Source: Archivesica marissinica (lineage: Eukaryota > Mollusca > Bivalvia > Venerida > Vesicomyidae). Taken from it: DNA of 64,000 nucleotides. Numbering within the stretch: the stretch's first letter is position 1; each line of letters starts with the position of its first letter. The stretch lies in the NCBI GenBank assembly GCA_014843695.1, contig CM026400.1:44669138-44733137 (forward strand). The letters run 5' to 3'. Below the pieces are notes generated by a model. The model saw only the letters and a program-made list of their open reading frames with translations, did not search any database and was not told the DNA's origin. Shown piece after piece: positions 58,001 to 64,000 of this stretch. Made by a program: the position numbers and the translations under genes.

Positions 58001-59080
58001 CCAAACCTACAGTCTTGCAACCGCTGCTCGGTTGCTCTACATACCACGTCGTCCATGAGTATGTCACCAGTTCCGTTTCCAAACTGCCTGGTTGTAACTG
58101 CCTCACCATTGAATGGATCACTTGAATGAAATGCATGTTTTTATTTGATTTGTTTTAAGTCAGGTCCGCCTCCGTGGACGAGTGGTTAAGGTCGCTGACT
58201 TGTATACCACTGTAACCTATCATCACTGATAGTCACGGGTTCGAGACCCGCTCAGACCGTGTCTCATTTATATGAAAAAGTTGGCAGTTTCTTACGGAGG
58301 TTGGTGCACCCAAGTACTGGTTAACCGTTGGAGCCTGCCCAGGAAAGGTGTTGTTATGTAAACTGCCCGACGGCGATATAGCCCAAAATGGTGCTGATGC
58401 AGGGGTAACACCCGAAATATAAAAATATAATATAACATATTGTTTTAAGTCAGGCCCGTAGCCACACTGAGGCACACCGAGGCAGTCGCCTCGGTTAAAA
58501 TTTCCAAAGCAAAAATTAATGAAAAATTAAATAAATAAAATGCCAAACAATATTCCTTTGCTGTATAAAATGTTGACTGCTAGAGAGCTAAAAGGTCCGT
58601 ACATAATTATACATCTAAACTCATTAAATCAGAAAACGCAGGAAATCGCTTCTATACCCCAACACTTTTAAGGTGAAACATGCCCCCGGACACCCTAGAT
58701 TGTCTCGGTTGAAATGTGCCTCTGGCTAAGGTACTGTAAATGTACAGGTAGTAGAAGTATGCACAGAATCTGAAACCAAACCATAACAATATATGTGTGA
58801 TTTCTCATACGTCATCGGAACATAACATGTTTTCATTATTCTGTGGACGATAATAAGGTACCTCAAAAACTCTCGATTTCAGACAGAAATGTTCCATTAT
58901 GTTCCTGATAGTAATGTATGAGTTTAACTTACGCGACTCCCATCTGTCTACATACAACGATGGCTTCTTCGGTGTTGAATCCGTCGTCACAGACAGTACC
59001 CCATACCCCAGCATAGAATATTTCCACTCGACCCTGAGTGGCATTACTGTTGATCCCGCCAAATCGAAGATCTCCATTAT
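45341..59080 (-). CDS. SRCR-SRCR-ZP protein gene, partial (6 exons)
   Basis: Six minus-strand exons join without phase conflict: 58933-59080, 57870-58120, 50134-50290, 48537-48736, 46895-47088, 45341-45549. Together they encode about 385 residues: SRCR1, an S/T/P linker, SRCR2, then the ZP-N module. Each SRCR has the six cysteines of group A and is split by an intron at the same site (after VCRQMGV / VCRMLCF), which is the known two-exon layout of group A domains. SRCR plus ZP is the arrangement of DMBT1/hensin-like proteins, secreted or membrane-anchored and linked in animals to microbe or ligand binding and epithelial matrix. Signal peptide, any earlier SRCR domains, ZP-C, furin site and anchor are outside the visible part. 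The 7.8-kb intron between SRCR1 and SRCR2 is full of SINEs; further exons there cannot be excluded. Function is inferred from domains only. Confidence 0.75.
46017..46765. repeat. GA-rich tract, about 750 bp
   Basis: Impure (GA)n with GGA, GAAGA and CGAG interruptions, in the intron between the two ZP exons; pyrimidine-rich in the sense of the gene. The right edge merges into GAGAGAGGCAATGTGGAATT of a SINE C fragment. ORFs of 146 (+) and 408 (-) codons here are artefacts, the latter running through into the real ZP exon. Confidence 0.95.
46735..46830 (-). mobile_element. SINE C fragment bordering the GA tract
   Basis: GGCAATGTGGAATTTAAGTG, then GGTCACAATCGCAACGGCTA and CGAACTCCGG equal the middle and head of SINE C reversed; the 3' part is replaced by the GA tract. 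Confidence 0.75.
46895..47088 (-). CDS. ZP-N first half exon
   Basis: Acceptor CATTTAG|AACCCG, donor ATGACG|GTAAGG. It starts with two bases completing a codon begun in the SRCR2 exon (A|AA) and ends in phase 0. Reads [19 protein letters not shown], then [12 protein letters not shown] and FDECGTKMT: cysteines 1-3 of a ZP-N module at normal spacing, beginning within 10 residues of the SRCR2 linker. Confidence 0.82.
47180..47310 (+). mobile_element. tRNA-Lys-like segment with PBS-like motif
   Basis: TAGCTCAGGCGATAGAGCAT resembles a tRNA A box and D arm. At 47274-47291 TGGCGCCCAACATGGGAC is close to a tRNA-Lys primer-binding site of LTR retroelements. No LTR, Gag or Pol is visible, so this is a relic or a SINE head. 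47311-47650 has a CCCACTGCTGGAATACACTA direct repeat (about 47430-47500) and nothing else. Confidence 0.4.
47655..47920. repeat. TACGT/TACGC pentamer satellite
   Basis: Units GTTAC, GCTAC, GTCAT and ACTTT in 5-bp register; two long subblocks (TTTACTTATTTACTTCATGT at 47750 and 47895) are duplicated. In the intron between SRCR2 and ZP. Confidence 0.9.
47921..47965 (-). repeat. CTCAGGAAGCAGATT border motif
   Basis: Reversed: GTTTATTTTCATATTCTCAG, GAAGCAGATTTGCAACAACA. Homologous to the first unit of the 68-bp satellite at 41188. 47966-48190 has no recognised feature. Confidence 0.65.
48197..48475 (-). mobile_element. SINE A, full length
   Basis: Tail TTTATTTATCGTCGCTACCG to head CTACAGATCCGTCTG; lies 62 bp beyond the SRCR2 exon donor, in gene-sense orientation. 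Confidence 0.9.
48537..48736 (-). CDS. SRCR2, second-half exon
   Basis: Acceptor CACATATTACAG|TCCAGC, donor AAGA|GTAAGT. Completes a codon (GA|T) from the first-half exon. Reads [47 protein letters not shown]: four cysteines at group A spacing, followed by a short LDNSPPKS linker to the ZP domain. Confidence 0.85.
48885..49228 (-). mobile_element. SINE A plus 36-bp extra 3' segment
   Basis: A full minus-strand SINE A (head at 49228). Beyond its 3' end, 48898-48934 (GCATACGGCC and GAGCGCCGGAATTAACC, reversed) is identical to the sequence 3' of the SINE A at 62003. In the SRCR2 intron. Confidence 0.8.
49229..50100. other. Intron; SINE C scrap and tRNA-like head
   Basis: CTCTCTCCCTCGTGGCGATG at 49490 is a SINE C centre. 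At 49630-49760 a tRNA-like head (CTCCGTGGTGTTATACGGGG, then GTTGTGAGTTCGAACCACGG) starts an unassigned SINE. The rest has no feature. Confidence 0.4.
50134..50290 (-). CDS. SRCR2, first-half exon
   Basis: Acceptor ATTACTTTCAG|GCACC, donor TTTTGA|GTAAGT. Starts with two bases (T|GC, Cys) and ends with two (GA|T). Reads [55 protein letters not shown] replaces the usual WGTVC, and there is an extra cysteine (MLC) besides the six of group A. Confidence 0.85.
50478..50870 (+). mobile_element. TTAAAGCAGCATTACATCG element, left end
   Basis: TTAAAGCAGCATTACATCGT differs slightly from the AGCGACA terminus; the inverted form ACGATGTAATGCTGCTTTAA stands at 57134-57153. Intervening sequence is unrelated to the 488-bp element. 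A + strand ORF (50574-50846) inside has no recognised domain. Confidence 0.4.
51080..51420. mobile_element. SINE C (minus) joined to SINE E fragment (plus)
   Basis: 51080-51285: reversed SINE C from tail AGCTCGATTGCGAAACATGT to GGCTCGAACTCCGGACC. At about 51290 it changes to TTTGGAATTGAACGGTCC, then TGTCATTGAGCAAGGCACCT of SINE E on the other strand, missing its B box. Confidence 0.7.
51483..51700 (+). mobile_element. SINE E, full length
   Basis: A box TGGTCCAGTGGTAGAGC, B box GGGTTCGATAC, body CATTGAGCAAGGCACCTCAC, tail GGGTTTGACATTAAAGGAAC, then ATACATACATA. 51701-51999 has no recognised feature. Confidence 0.8.
52000..52145 (-). mobile_element. SINE E, 5' half
   Basis: Reversed: AGCCTTGCTCAATGACACTA, CCGAGTATCGAACCCGGAAC, CACTCTACCATGGGTG. 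52146-52850 holds no recognised repeat; a short + ORF after TTTACAG at 52542 ([13 protein letters not shown]) is unassigned. Confidence 0.65.
52854..53095 (-). mobile_element. SINE A, strongly diverged
   Basis: GTTGCCCATATGATCTACAC, TTGAAGAGATTAGTGATATT, GTGCAATGATACATACAGAG: clear homology with many substitutions and deletions. An old copy. Confidence 0.6.
53166..53435 (+). mobile_element. SINE B with 17-bp internal duplication
   Basis: GGCTGTCCGATTAGCGCAGT start; CCAGATCAGACAGGTAA and CCAGATCAGACAGGTGG are tandem; the tail ends TATATAAATAAAGTTTAAAC. Confidence 0.82.
53660..53810 (-). mobile_element. SINE G with internal deletion
   Basis: TGTCACCCTTATTGAAAGGG, CCAGCCATTTCTTGCGAGGT, then ACCTCCTGCTACATATGTGG: the middle 120 bp are missing. 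Confidence 0.65.
53811..54850. other. Intron of SRCR-ZP gene, no firm feature
   Basis: At 53963 a good acceptor-like TACTATTGTTTCAG on the + strand opens 38 codons ([15 protein letters not shown]) to a TAA; an AATAAA follows at about 54121. A TGGAAATGTTGRGACGCAAT duplication lies within. No other exon supports it. Confidence 0.25.
54855..55010 (+). mobile_element. SINE D, headless
   Basis: AAAAAGTTGGCAGTTTCTTA to GCTGATGCAGGTGTAAAACC; the tRNA head is absent. Confidence 0.75.
55596..55704 (-). CDS. Orphan candidate exon, 109 bp
   Basis: Bounded by CATTCTTGTTGCAG|AATTGG and CATAAG|GTAACT on the minus strand; only one frame is open ([17 protein letters not shown] to NNREIIHK). It needs two bases from an upstream exon and ends in phase 0, so it does not fit between the SRCR1 and SRCR2 exons (phase 1). 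It could be a nested gene, an alternative exon or chance. Confidence 0.28.
55780..55900 (-). mobile_element. SINE C, diverged and headless
   Basis: CTTGATTGCGAAACAAGTTA, CCCTTAATGGAACACATTGT, GATTTAAACGGCTTC. Confidence 0.5.
55901..57330. other. Intron, scattered element ends
   Basis: GGGGTTTGACATTAATGGGA at 56898 is a SINE E tail; ACGATGTAATGCTGCTTTAA at 57134-57153 is the inverted form of the 50478 terminus. A (C)13 run lies at about 56220. Nothing else recognised. Confidence 0.4.
57332..57418 (-). mobile_element. SINE A, 3' end only
   Basis: TTTACGTTTATTTATCGTCG to ATTTTGGAGA; the body and head are missing. Confidence 0.75.
57470..57705 (+). repeat. Dispersed repeat L, copy 3
   Basis: TATATTTTACATATTGGATC, TTTGAGGTTTATATCTTACT, GGTATGACGTCATAACAGTG; 165 bp from the SRCR1 second-half exon. 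Confidence 0.6.
57870..58120 (-). CDS. SRCR1, second-half exon and linker
   Basis: Acceptor TTTCATTCAAG|TGATCC, donor GGAAATT|GTGAGC. Completes GC|T (Ala) and ends with one base (T). Reads [37 protein letters not shown], then [16 protein letters not shown]: four cysteines at group A spacing. After the domain, about 25 residues rich in S, T and P ([16 protein letters not shown]) form a probable O-glycosylated linker to SRCR2. Confidence 0.88.
58151..58454 (+). mobile_element. SINE D, full length with TSD
   Basis: Perfect 14-bp direct repeats TGTTTTAAGTCAGG at 58151-58164 and 58441-58454. Head GCCTCCGTGGACGAGTGGTT; B box GGTTCGAGACCCG; tail CACCCGAAATATAAAAATAT. Inserted in the intron that splits SRCR1, antisense to the gene. 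The following 58455-58900 has no recognised feature. Confidence 0.92.
58933..59080 (-). CDS. SRCR1, first-half exon
   Basis: Acceptor GTAACTTCAG|ATAATGG, donor AGTCGC|GTAAGT. Starts with two bases of a codon, so at least one more exon lies upstream. Reads [48 protein letters not shown], the canonical SRCR first half with two of the six group A cysteines. A 34-bp minisatellite begins about 80-110 bp upstream. Confidence 0.87.
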
Positions 59081-59159
59081 CTGAAGTTACAGTCAAAGAT
59101 TGAACAGCACTATGAATATGATACATAAATAGTCTGGCCAAATGGTAATTATATATTTC

Positions 59160-60150
59160 TTCGTCTGGAGTTCCGGTTCCGGCTCCGGTTCCGGTACCGT
59201 GATGGACAATGAATGGTACAGTTTTCCGGAACAATGCTGGACAATGAACGGTACAGTTTTCCGGTACCATGCTGCAAAATAAAGGATGCATTCTTCCGGT
59301 ACCGTGTTTGGCAATGAACGTAAAGAGTTCCGGTACCGTGCTGCAGAATGAAGGATGCACTTTTCCGGTACCGTGATGGACAATGGAAGGTAAAGATTCC
59401 AGTACAGTGCTGCACAATGTAGGGTAATGTTTTCCCGTACCTTGATGGACAATGAAATGTACCGTTTCCGGTACCGTGCTGGACAATGAAAGGTAACGTT
59501 TCCGGTACCGTGCTGGACAATGAAAGGTAACGTTTCCGGTACCGTGCTGGACAATGAAAGGTAACGTTTCCGGTACCGTGCTGGACAATGAAAGGTAACG
59601 TTTCCGGTACCGTGCTGGACAATGTAAGGTAACGTTTCCGGTACCGTGCTGGACAATGAAGGGTAACGTTTCCCGTACAGTGCTGGAGAATGAAAGATAA
59701 CGTTTCCCGGTACCGTGCTGGACAATGAAAGGTAACGTTTCCGGTACCGTGCTGGACAATGAAAGGTAACGTTTCCGTTACCGTGCTGGACAATGAATGG
59801 TAACGTTTCCGGTACCGTGCTGGATAATGTAAGGTAACGTTTCCGGTACCGTGCTGGACAATGTAAGGTAACGTTTCCGGTACCGTGATGGACAATGAAA
59901 GGTAACGTTTCCGGTACCGTGCTGGATAATGTACGGTAACGTTTTCCCGTACCTTGCTGGACAATGAAAAGTTCTCCGGTACCGTGATTGACAATAAAGT
60001 ATGCATGTTTCCAGTACCGTCCTAGAGAATGAGGGTTCAATTTTTCCTGCACCGTGCTGAACAATGAAGGGTAAAGTATTCTGGTACCGTAATGGACAAT
60101 GAAAAGCAAATATTTCCGGCACAGTGTTGGACAAGCAGAGGTAAAGTTTC
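59160..60150. repeat. 34-bp minisatellite, about 28 copies
   Basis: Monomer TTTCCGGTACCGTGCTGGAC, then AATGAAAGGTAACG, with a GGTACC palindrome. The central part is homogeneous, the edges diverged. 34 is not divisible by 3, so the frames rotate and give a 102-bp peptide period; the 276- to 374-codon ORFs are artefacts. Confidence 0.93.
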
Positions 60151-60229
60151 CAGAATCAACAGCTAAGGCTAAATATGTTCCGATAATGAATCGGTGACAC
60201 TCTCTCAGCCAGGACAAGGTTCTTTACAT

Positions 60230-60400
60230 GAATGTGTCCCCGTACCAGAACGCTAGCCAATATTCTAGCCAAAAAGTTCGATACTTATACAGGCAATACC
60301 CCTCGAGGCCTAAATGTTACAGTACCGGAACGCTAGTCACTTTCGTAGTCAATAGTTCCGGTACAGGAACATTAGCCACTTCTGGTCTAAATGGCATGCA
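60230..60400. repeat. GTACCAGAACGCTAGCCA-type imperfect repeats
   Basis: GTACCAGAACGCTAGCCAAT, GTACCGGAACGCTAGTCACT and GTACAGGAACATTAGCCACT recur about 65 bp apart, an old short tandem array next to the 34-bp one. Confidence 0.6.
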
Positions 60401-60472
60401 CACATTAAGAAACGCAAGGATTAGGCAGATATATGACTATTTTAAATAATACACGAATTCCGAAGGTCACAA

Positions 60473-60715
60473 TGTACGCACGTCGACAGTACAAATTTGG
60501 AAAAGTAAGGGCCACAACTCCGGCAATCCGGTTATTGAACTTGGGCCGAGATATTATGCCAACAAACATTGTATCCAACTTTGGTTAAAATTGGATACAA
60601 ACTATTCTATTTAGAGAGCGAACATCATTGTGGACACGGCACGCCCGTCACCCGCCCGCCCGCCAACCGCCCAAAACCCGTCCGCCGGAGGTGAATGCAT
60701 AATACAACACGTTGT
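60473..60715. repeat. Probable dispersed repeat, GC-rich end
   Basis: GGGCCACAACTCCGGCAATC, then GACACGGCACGCCCGTCACC and (CCGCC)n. It has a repeat-like character, but no second copy is in this window. Confidence 0.3.
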
Positions 60716-60778
60716 TCAAATGTACGTATAATAATCTTACTTATAAAAACATCACGAGATAATAGTCGTATGCTACAT

Positions 60779-61027
60779 ACGGATATGTAGTCCAGTGATC
60801 CTCCGTCTGACCCTAATAAAATTAACAGTTTTTCAGATTGGATGTTAAATCATCGAGGTCTCGTGTCGGTGCTCTACACCATGCACGCAAAAGAACCAGA
60901 GGAGACTCTGGCATGGGTCTCTGTCTGTATCATTGCACTATCCTCCACAATCTAAAATGACCAATCTCTTCAGGAGGCGTCGCTCATATGGGCAACCGGT
61001 AGCGACGATAAATAAACGAAAAACAAC
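60779..61027 (+). mobile_element. SINE A with head deletion
   Basis: ACGGATATGTAGTCCAGTGA jumps directly to TCCTCCGTCTGACCCTAATA, losing the anticodon arm and B box; the body and tail are intact. Confidence 0.85.
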
Positions 61028-61029
61028 AA

Positions 61030-61615
61030 AATAATCGTATGCTAATGTTAAACATCAAACAGTGAGATACCGCCCAAAAGATAACGGGAGGAGCTATTAA
61101 TCTTCACCGAACTATGGGTTTACAAAACAGCCCATATTACCAATATTTACTTATTGAAATGGATATACAACCATAACATAACAATATGGTACCGTGGGGG
61201 TTCGCTATGTGTTGGTCCCGGCCCGTCGTGTGACAAATCCAGAATAATGTTTCTTAGTTTACATATTTGGATCTAGCGTTTCCTTATCGCTTCACTAAAA
61301 TTACAATAACGCGATGTCACAAATATATGCGAACGTTTAAATACATCAACTCCGAGAATTTGTATATGTCCCTGCTGTTTATTTGAATAGTGTATATACA
61401 ATCTATATCTACTGCTCACATAAACACGCCATTACTATTCGCCGCACAATGTGTATACTTCAAACGTACTCCAACATTTCGACCAGCATAGTCTGTTTTC
61501 GTTAAACAGTCTTCCTAGTTCTATGTCTCTGTATCGAATCATAGCAAAGTACGTAATGCCTACATATACAATAAATATAATTTTAAACTAACATTCTAAC
61601 ACAGCTCGTCATTTT
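61030..61615. other. No recognised feature
   Basis: AT-rich, no tandem structure, terminal repeats or coding signal. Confidence 0.4.
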
Positions 61616-61620
61616 GTATG

Positions 61621-61802
61621 TACAGTCAAACCTGTGTTAGTGGTCACCTCTATTAAGCAGCCAATCTGCATTAAGCAGCCAATTTTCAGATTCCCAATAT
61701 GTTACTTTGATTAATATTTTACCTTTACTAAGCAGCCACCTGTGCTAAGCAGCCACTATCTGTGAGTCCCTTTGATGACTGCTTAAGACAGGTTTGACTG
61801 TA
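61621..61802. mobile_element. pogo/Tigger-like MITE, 178 bp, TA TSD
   Basis: CAGTCAAACCTGT (from 61623) and ACAGGTTTGACTG (to 61800) are perfect 13-bp inverted termini flanked by TA on both sides. Inside, TTAAGCAGCCA-type subrepeats occur four or five times. No ORF. Confidence 0.88.
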
Positions 61803-62002
61803 TACACAAAGAAGGAATTTACCGTGTTTAAATCTGCAATAAAACATGGTTTAGAGAGTGACGCCAAGCATGACGTCGTTTTACTAACATGTTGTAGCTT
61901 TATGACGTCATTAACGCATTCTTAAAAAATAACACCAACTATGTTTGCGCTTTTGAGATCGATACTAGTCGAATAAAACATGGTGTGTCGTTCTGAGCGC
62001 CA

Positions 62003-62285
62003 GCGGTCGCAGGTTCGATCCCCCGCCTGACCCTAATGAAATTAATAGTCTTTAAGATGGAACTTTAAACGGAGGTCTCGTGTCGGTGCTTTACACCGTG
62101 TACGTAAAAGAACCAGAGGAGACTCTGCAATGGGTCTCTGTCTGTATCATTGCACTGTCCTCCAAAAATCTAAAATGACTAATCTCTGCTGGAGGCGTCG
62201 CTCATATGGGCAACCGGTAGCGACGATAAATAAACGTAAAATACACATGAGCGCCGGAATTAACCACTTAGCATACGGCCTTCGT
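62003..62285 (+). mobile_element. SINE A, 5'-truncated, with extra 3' segment
   Basis: Starts at the B box (GTCGCAGGTTCGATCC) and ends AAACGTAAAATACAC; 62249-62285 beyond the tail equals the segment 3' of the 48.9-kb copy. 62286-62700 has no feature. Confidence 0.82.
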
Positions 62286-62704
62286 GGTTAATTCCGACAC
62301 GTCAGAACGAACTCCACGCCATATTTTAGTCACCAATAAATAACAGAAAGACAACTATTATTTCTTAATTTAAACACTACATTAAATGTGAACGGTTGCG
62401 AAAGCGGTGTACATAATATAAGGTGGGACGGCAAAATTAATAGTCTAACGCATTTAGATTACATTTCAACCAATTTAAAATCTACACGTATATAAAGACC
62501 ATGTAAATATATATTTCTTCTCCCTGACTAAATTCACAATTACTTCCGCCATGCATGAACTACTTCTAAGCTCATTAATAACACAGCAAGTTCGTGATAG
62601 TGTGATCGAACGATCTTAATTGAAAAGGGAAACTGTAGAACAGTGAGGAACACAATAGTCTGCTGTTAATCTGGAATCAGCTATATTCATGACTGTACCA
62701 ATAC

Positions 62705-63296
62705 AGTCTCCGTGACCTAGTGGTCCGTCCCCGTCTCCGTGGCCTAGTGGTTAAGGCGTCCGGGTACGGAGCTGGAGGTCGATGGTTCATGGACCGTCTC
62801 CATGGCCTAGTGGTTAAGGCGTCCGGCTACGGAGCTGAAGGTCGAATATTCATGGACCGTTTCGTGGCCTAGTGGTTAAGGCGTCCGGCTACGGAGCTGA
62901 AGGTCGAATATTCATGGACCGTTTCGTGGCTTAGTGGTTAAGGCGTCCGGCTACGGAGCTGGAGGTCGAAGGTCCATGGACCGTCTCCATGGCCTAGTGG
63001 TTAAGGCGTCCGGCTACGGAGCTGGAGGTCGAAGATTCATGGACCGTCTTCATGGCCTAATGGTTAAGGCTTCCGCCTACGGAGCGGGAGGTCGAAGGTT
63101 CATGGACCTATCCGTGGCCTATAGTGGTTAAGGCGTCCGGCTACGGAGCTGAAGATTGAAGGTTCATGGACCGTCTTCAAGGCCTAGTGGTTAGGCCGTC
63201 AGCCTACGAAGCTGGAGGTCGATGGTTGATGGACCGTTTCGTGGCCTAGTGGTTAGGGCGTCAGCCTACGGAGCTGGAGGTCGATGGTTGATGGAC
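62705..63296 (+). repeat. Tandem array of tRNA-Arg-like SINE heads
   Basis: Nine units of 62-64 bp from 62732, preceded by a truncated one. Each has GTGGCCTAGTGGTTAAGG (A box), an anticodon-arm region with CTACGGA and GAGGTCGA. The B box is decayed to GGTTCATGG or TATTCATGG. The units match only the head of SINE G, not its body. Confidence 0.9.
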
Positions 63297-63545
63297 CGTT
63301 TCGTAGCCTAGTGGTTAAAGCGTCCGCATACGGAGCGGGAGGTCGATGGTTCGTCAGGGGTTCATTCTGATATAGCCGATTGGTCAGCCGTCAGCTAGTC
63401 AAATAATGGTTACCGATTGCCTACCAGTCTGGCGCCTGACATACAAGCATAGGATTCGGGCAGTACCGATGTTCATAAAAAAAGATGTCAAATAAGTCAG
63501 TAATGGCTGACCCTTTAAATAGGGGTGACACTATAAAAAAATAAA
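63297..63545 (+). mobile_element. SINE G, full length, terminating the head array
   Basis: The tenth head (GCCTAGTGGTTAAAGCGTCC, loop CATACGGA) continues into the G body GATATAGCCGATTGGTCAGC and the tail GGGTGACACTATAAAAAAAT. So the array is a multi-headed SINE G. Confidence 0.85.
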
Positions 63546-63611
63546 CACTTCACTTTACTCTACATGTATACATTGCAGATAACGTCACAAGATGGCGGTG
63601 TGTTGAAAGTC

Positions 63612-63645
63612 ACGTGGTATTTAGTGACGTAATTGCGGTCTATAT
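63612..63645. repeat. Single diverged 29-bp CACGTG unit
   Basis: CACGTGGTATTTAGTGACGT, then AATTGCGGT; relative of 40126-40214. Confidence 0.6.
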
Positions 63646-63701
63646 AGATTTCAGATGACTGCACGCGTATCTGGGTTTAATATTTATTTAAACAACAATT
63701 G

Positions 63702-63880
63702 CCCATTCCAGAGTCTCCTATGGTTCTGTTACGTGCACGGTGTAAAGCACCGACACGAGACCTCGGTTTAACGTCCCATCTGAAAGACTGTTCATTTTAT
63801 TACGGTCATACGGGGGATCGAACCTGCGATCCCTGGATTACCAGTCCAGCGTGTTACCACTGGACTACAGATCCGTCTGT
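63702..63880 (-). mobile_element. SINE A, tail missing
   Basis: Begins within the body (CCCATTCCAGAGTCTCCTAT) and runs to an intact head (GGACTACAGATCCGTCTG). 63881-64000 has no feature. Confidence 0.85.
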
Positions 63881-64000
63881 AGCAGATGCATATAGGCTGA
63901 CGTTACTTTGTACCACGGTATTGAGTGACGTAGAACATGACATAACAGCCGAACAGGGCCGGCCATCCAAACATTTGTTATAGTCGACGATATTAGAACA

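Noticed and set aside
58929..60217. 276- to 374-codon minus ORFs with 34-residue repeats
   Set aside because: 34-bp minisatellite read in rotating frames; only the SRCR part at 58933-59080 is coding.
62705..63365. Cluster of functional tRNA-Arg genes
   Set aside because: B boxes and acceptor arms are degraded, the anticodon stem is broken in most units, and the array ends in a SINE body.

Overview
This is a eukaryotic, gene-poor and repeat-rich window. Introns have GT/AG borders, SINEs are tRNA-headed, tandem arrays are large, and there is a 1,000-N scaffold gap. SINE families with a V-SINE-like core, TTAA- and TA-flanked MITEs and a scavenger-receptor (SRCR)/zona-pellucida (ZP) gene suggest an aquatic lophotrochozoan, most likely a mollusc such as a bivalve. 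That assignment is inference; no species can be named from sequence alone.

Two loci look like genes. On the + strand, an exon at 1-220 ends in a GTAAGG donor, and a 319-codon terminal ORF lies at about 12711-13694. They may belong to one gene of unknown function, separated by about 12 kb of minisatellites and SINEs. On the - strand, six phase-compatible exons between 59080 and 45341 encode part of a secreted or membrane protein. It has two group-A SRCR domains, each split by an intron at the same place, a short S/T/P linker, and a complete ZP-N module with four conserved cysteines. Its 5' start lies beyond 59 kb and its ZP-C end is not seen. The last exon appears a second time at 42320-42528 on the other side of the gap, almost certainly through unmerged overlapping contig ends.

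The rest is repeats. Tandem arrays have periods of 78, 84, 31, 28, 5, 23, 16, 88, 79, 40, 19, 72, 29, 68, 34 and about 62 bp. Dispersed elements form at least six tRNA-headed SINE families, which I call A to H here. Several copies have target-site duplications, nested insertions or chimeric junctions. MITEs include piggyBac-like (TTAA/CCC), TTAA-AGCGACA and pogo/Tigger-like (TA/CAG) types. There are also several unclassified dispersed repeats.

The most unusual structures are: a tandem array of tRNA-Arg-like SINE heads (62705-63365); a 40-bp satellite whose monomer is a MITE/SINE-head chimera carrying a Pol III B box (30761-31557); a 3.6-kb 19-bp satellite ending in a SINE-like head (33341-36932); and a GA tract that merges into a SINE (46017-46830).
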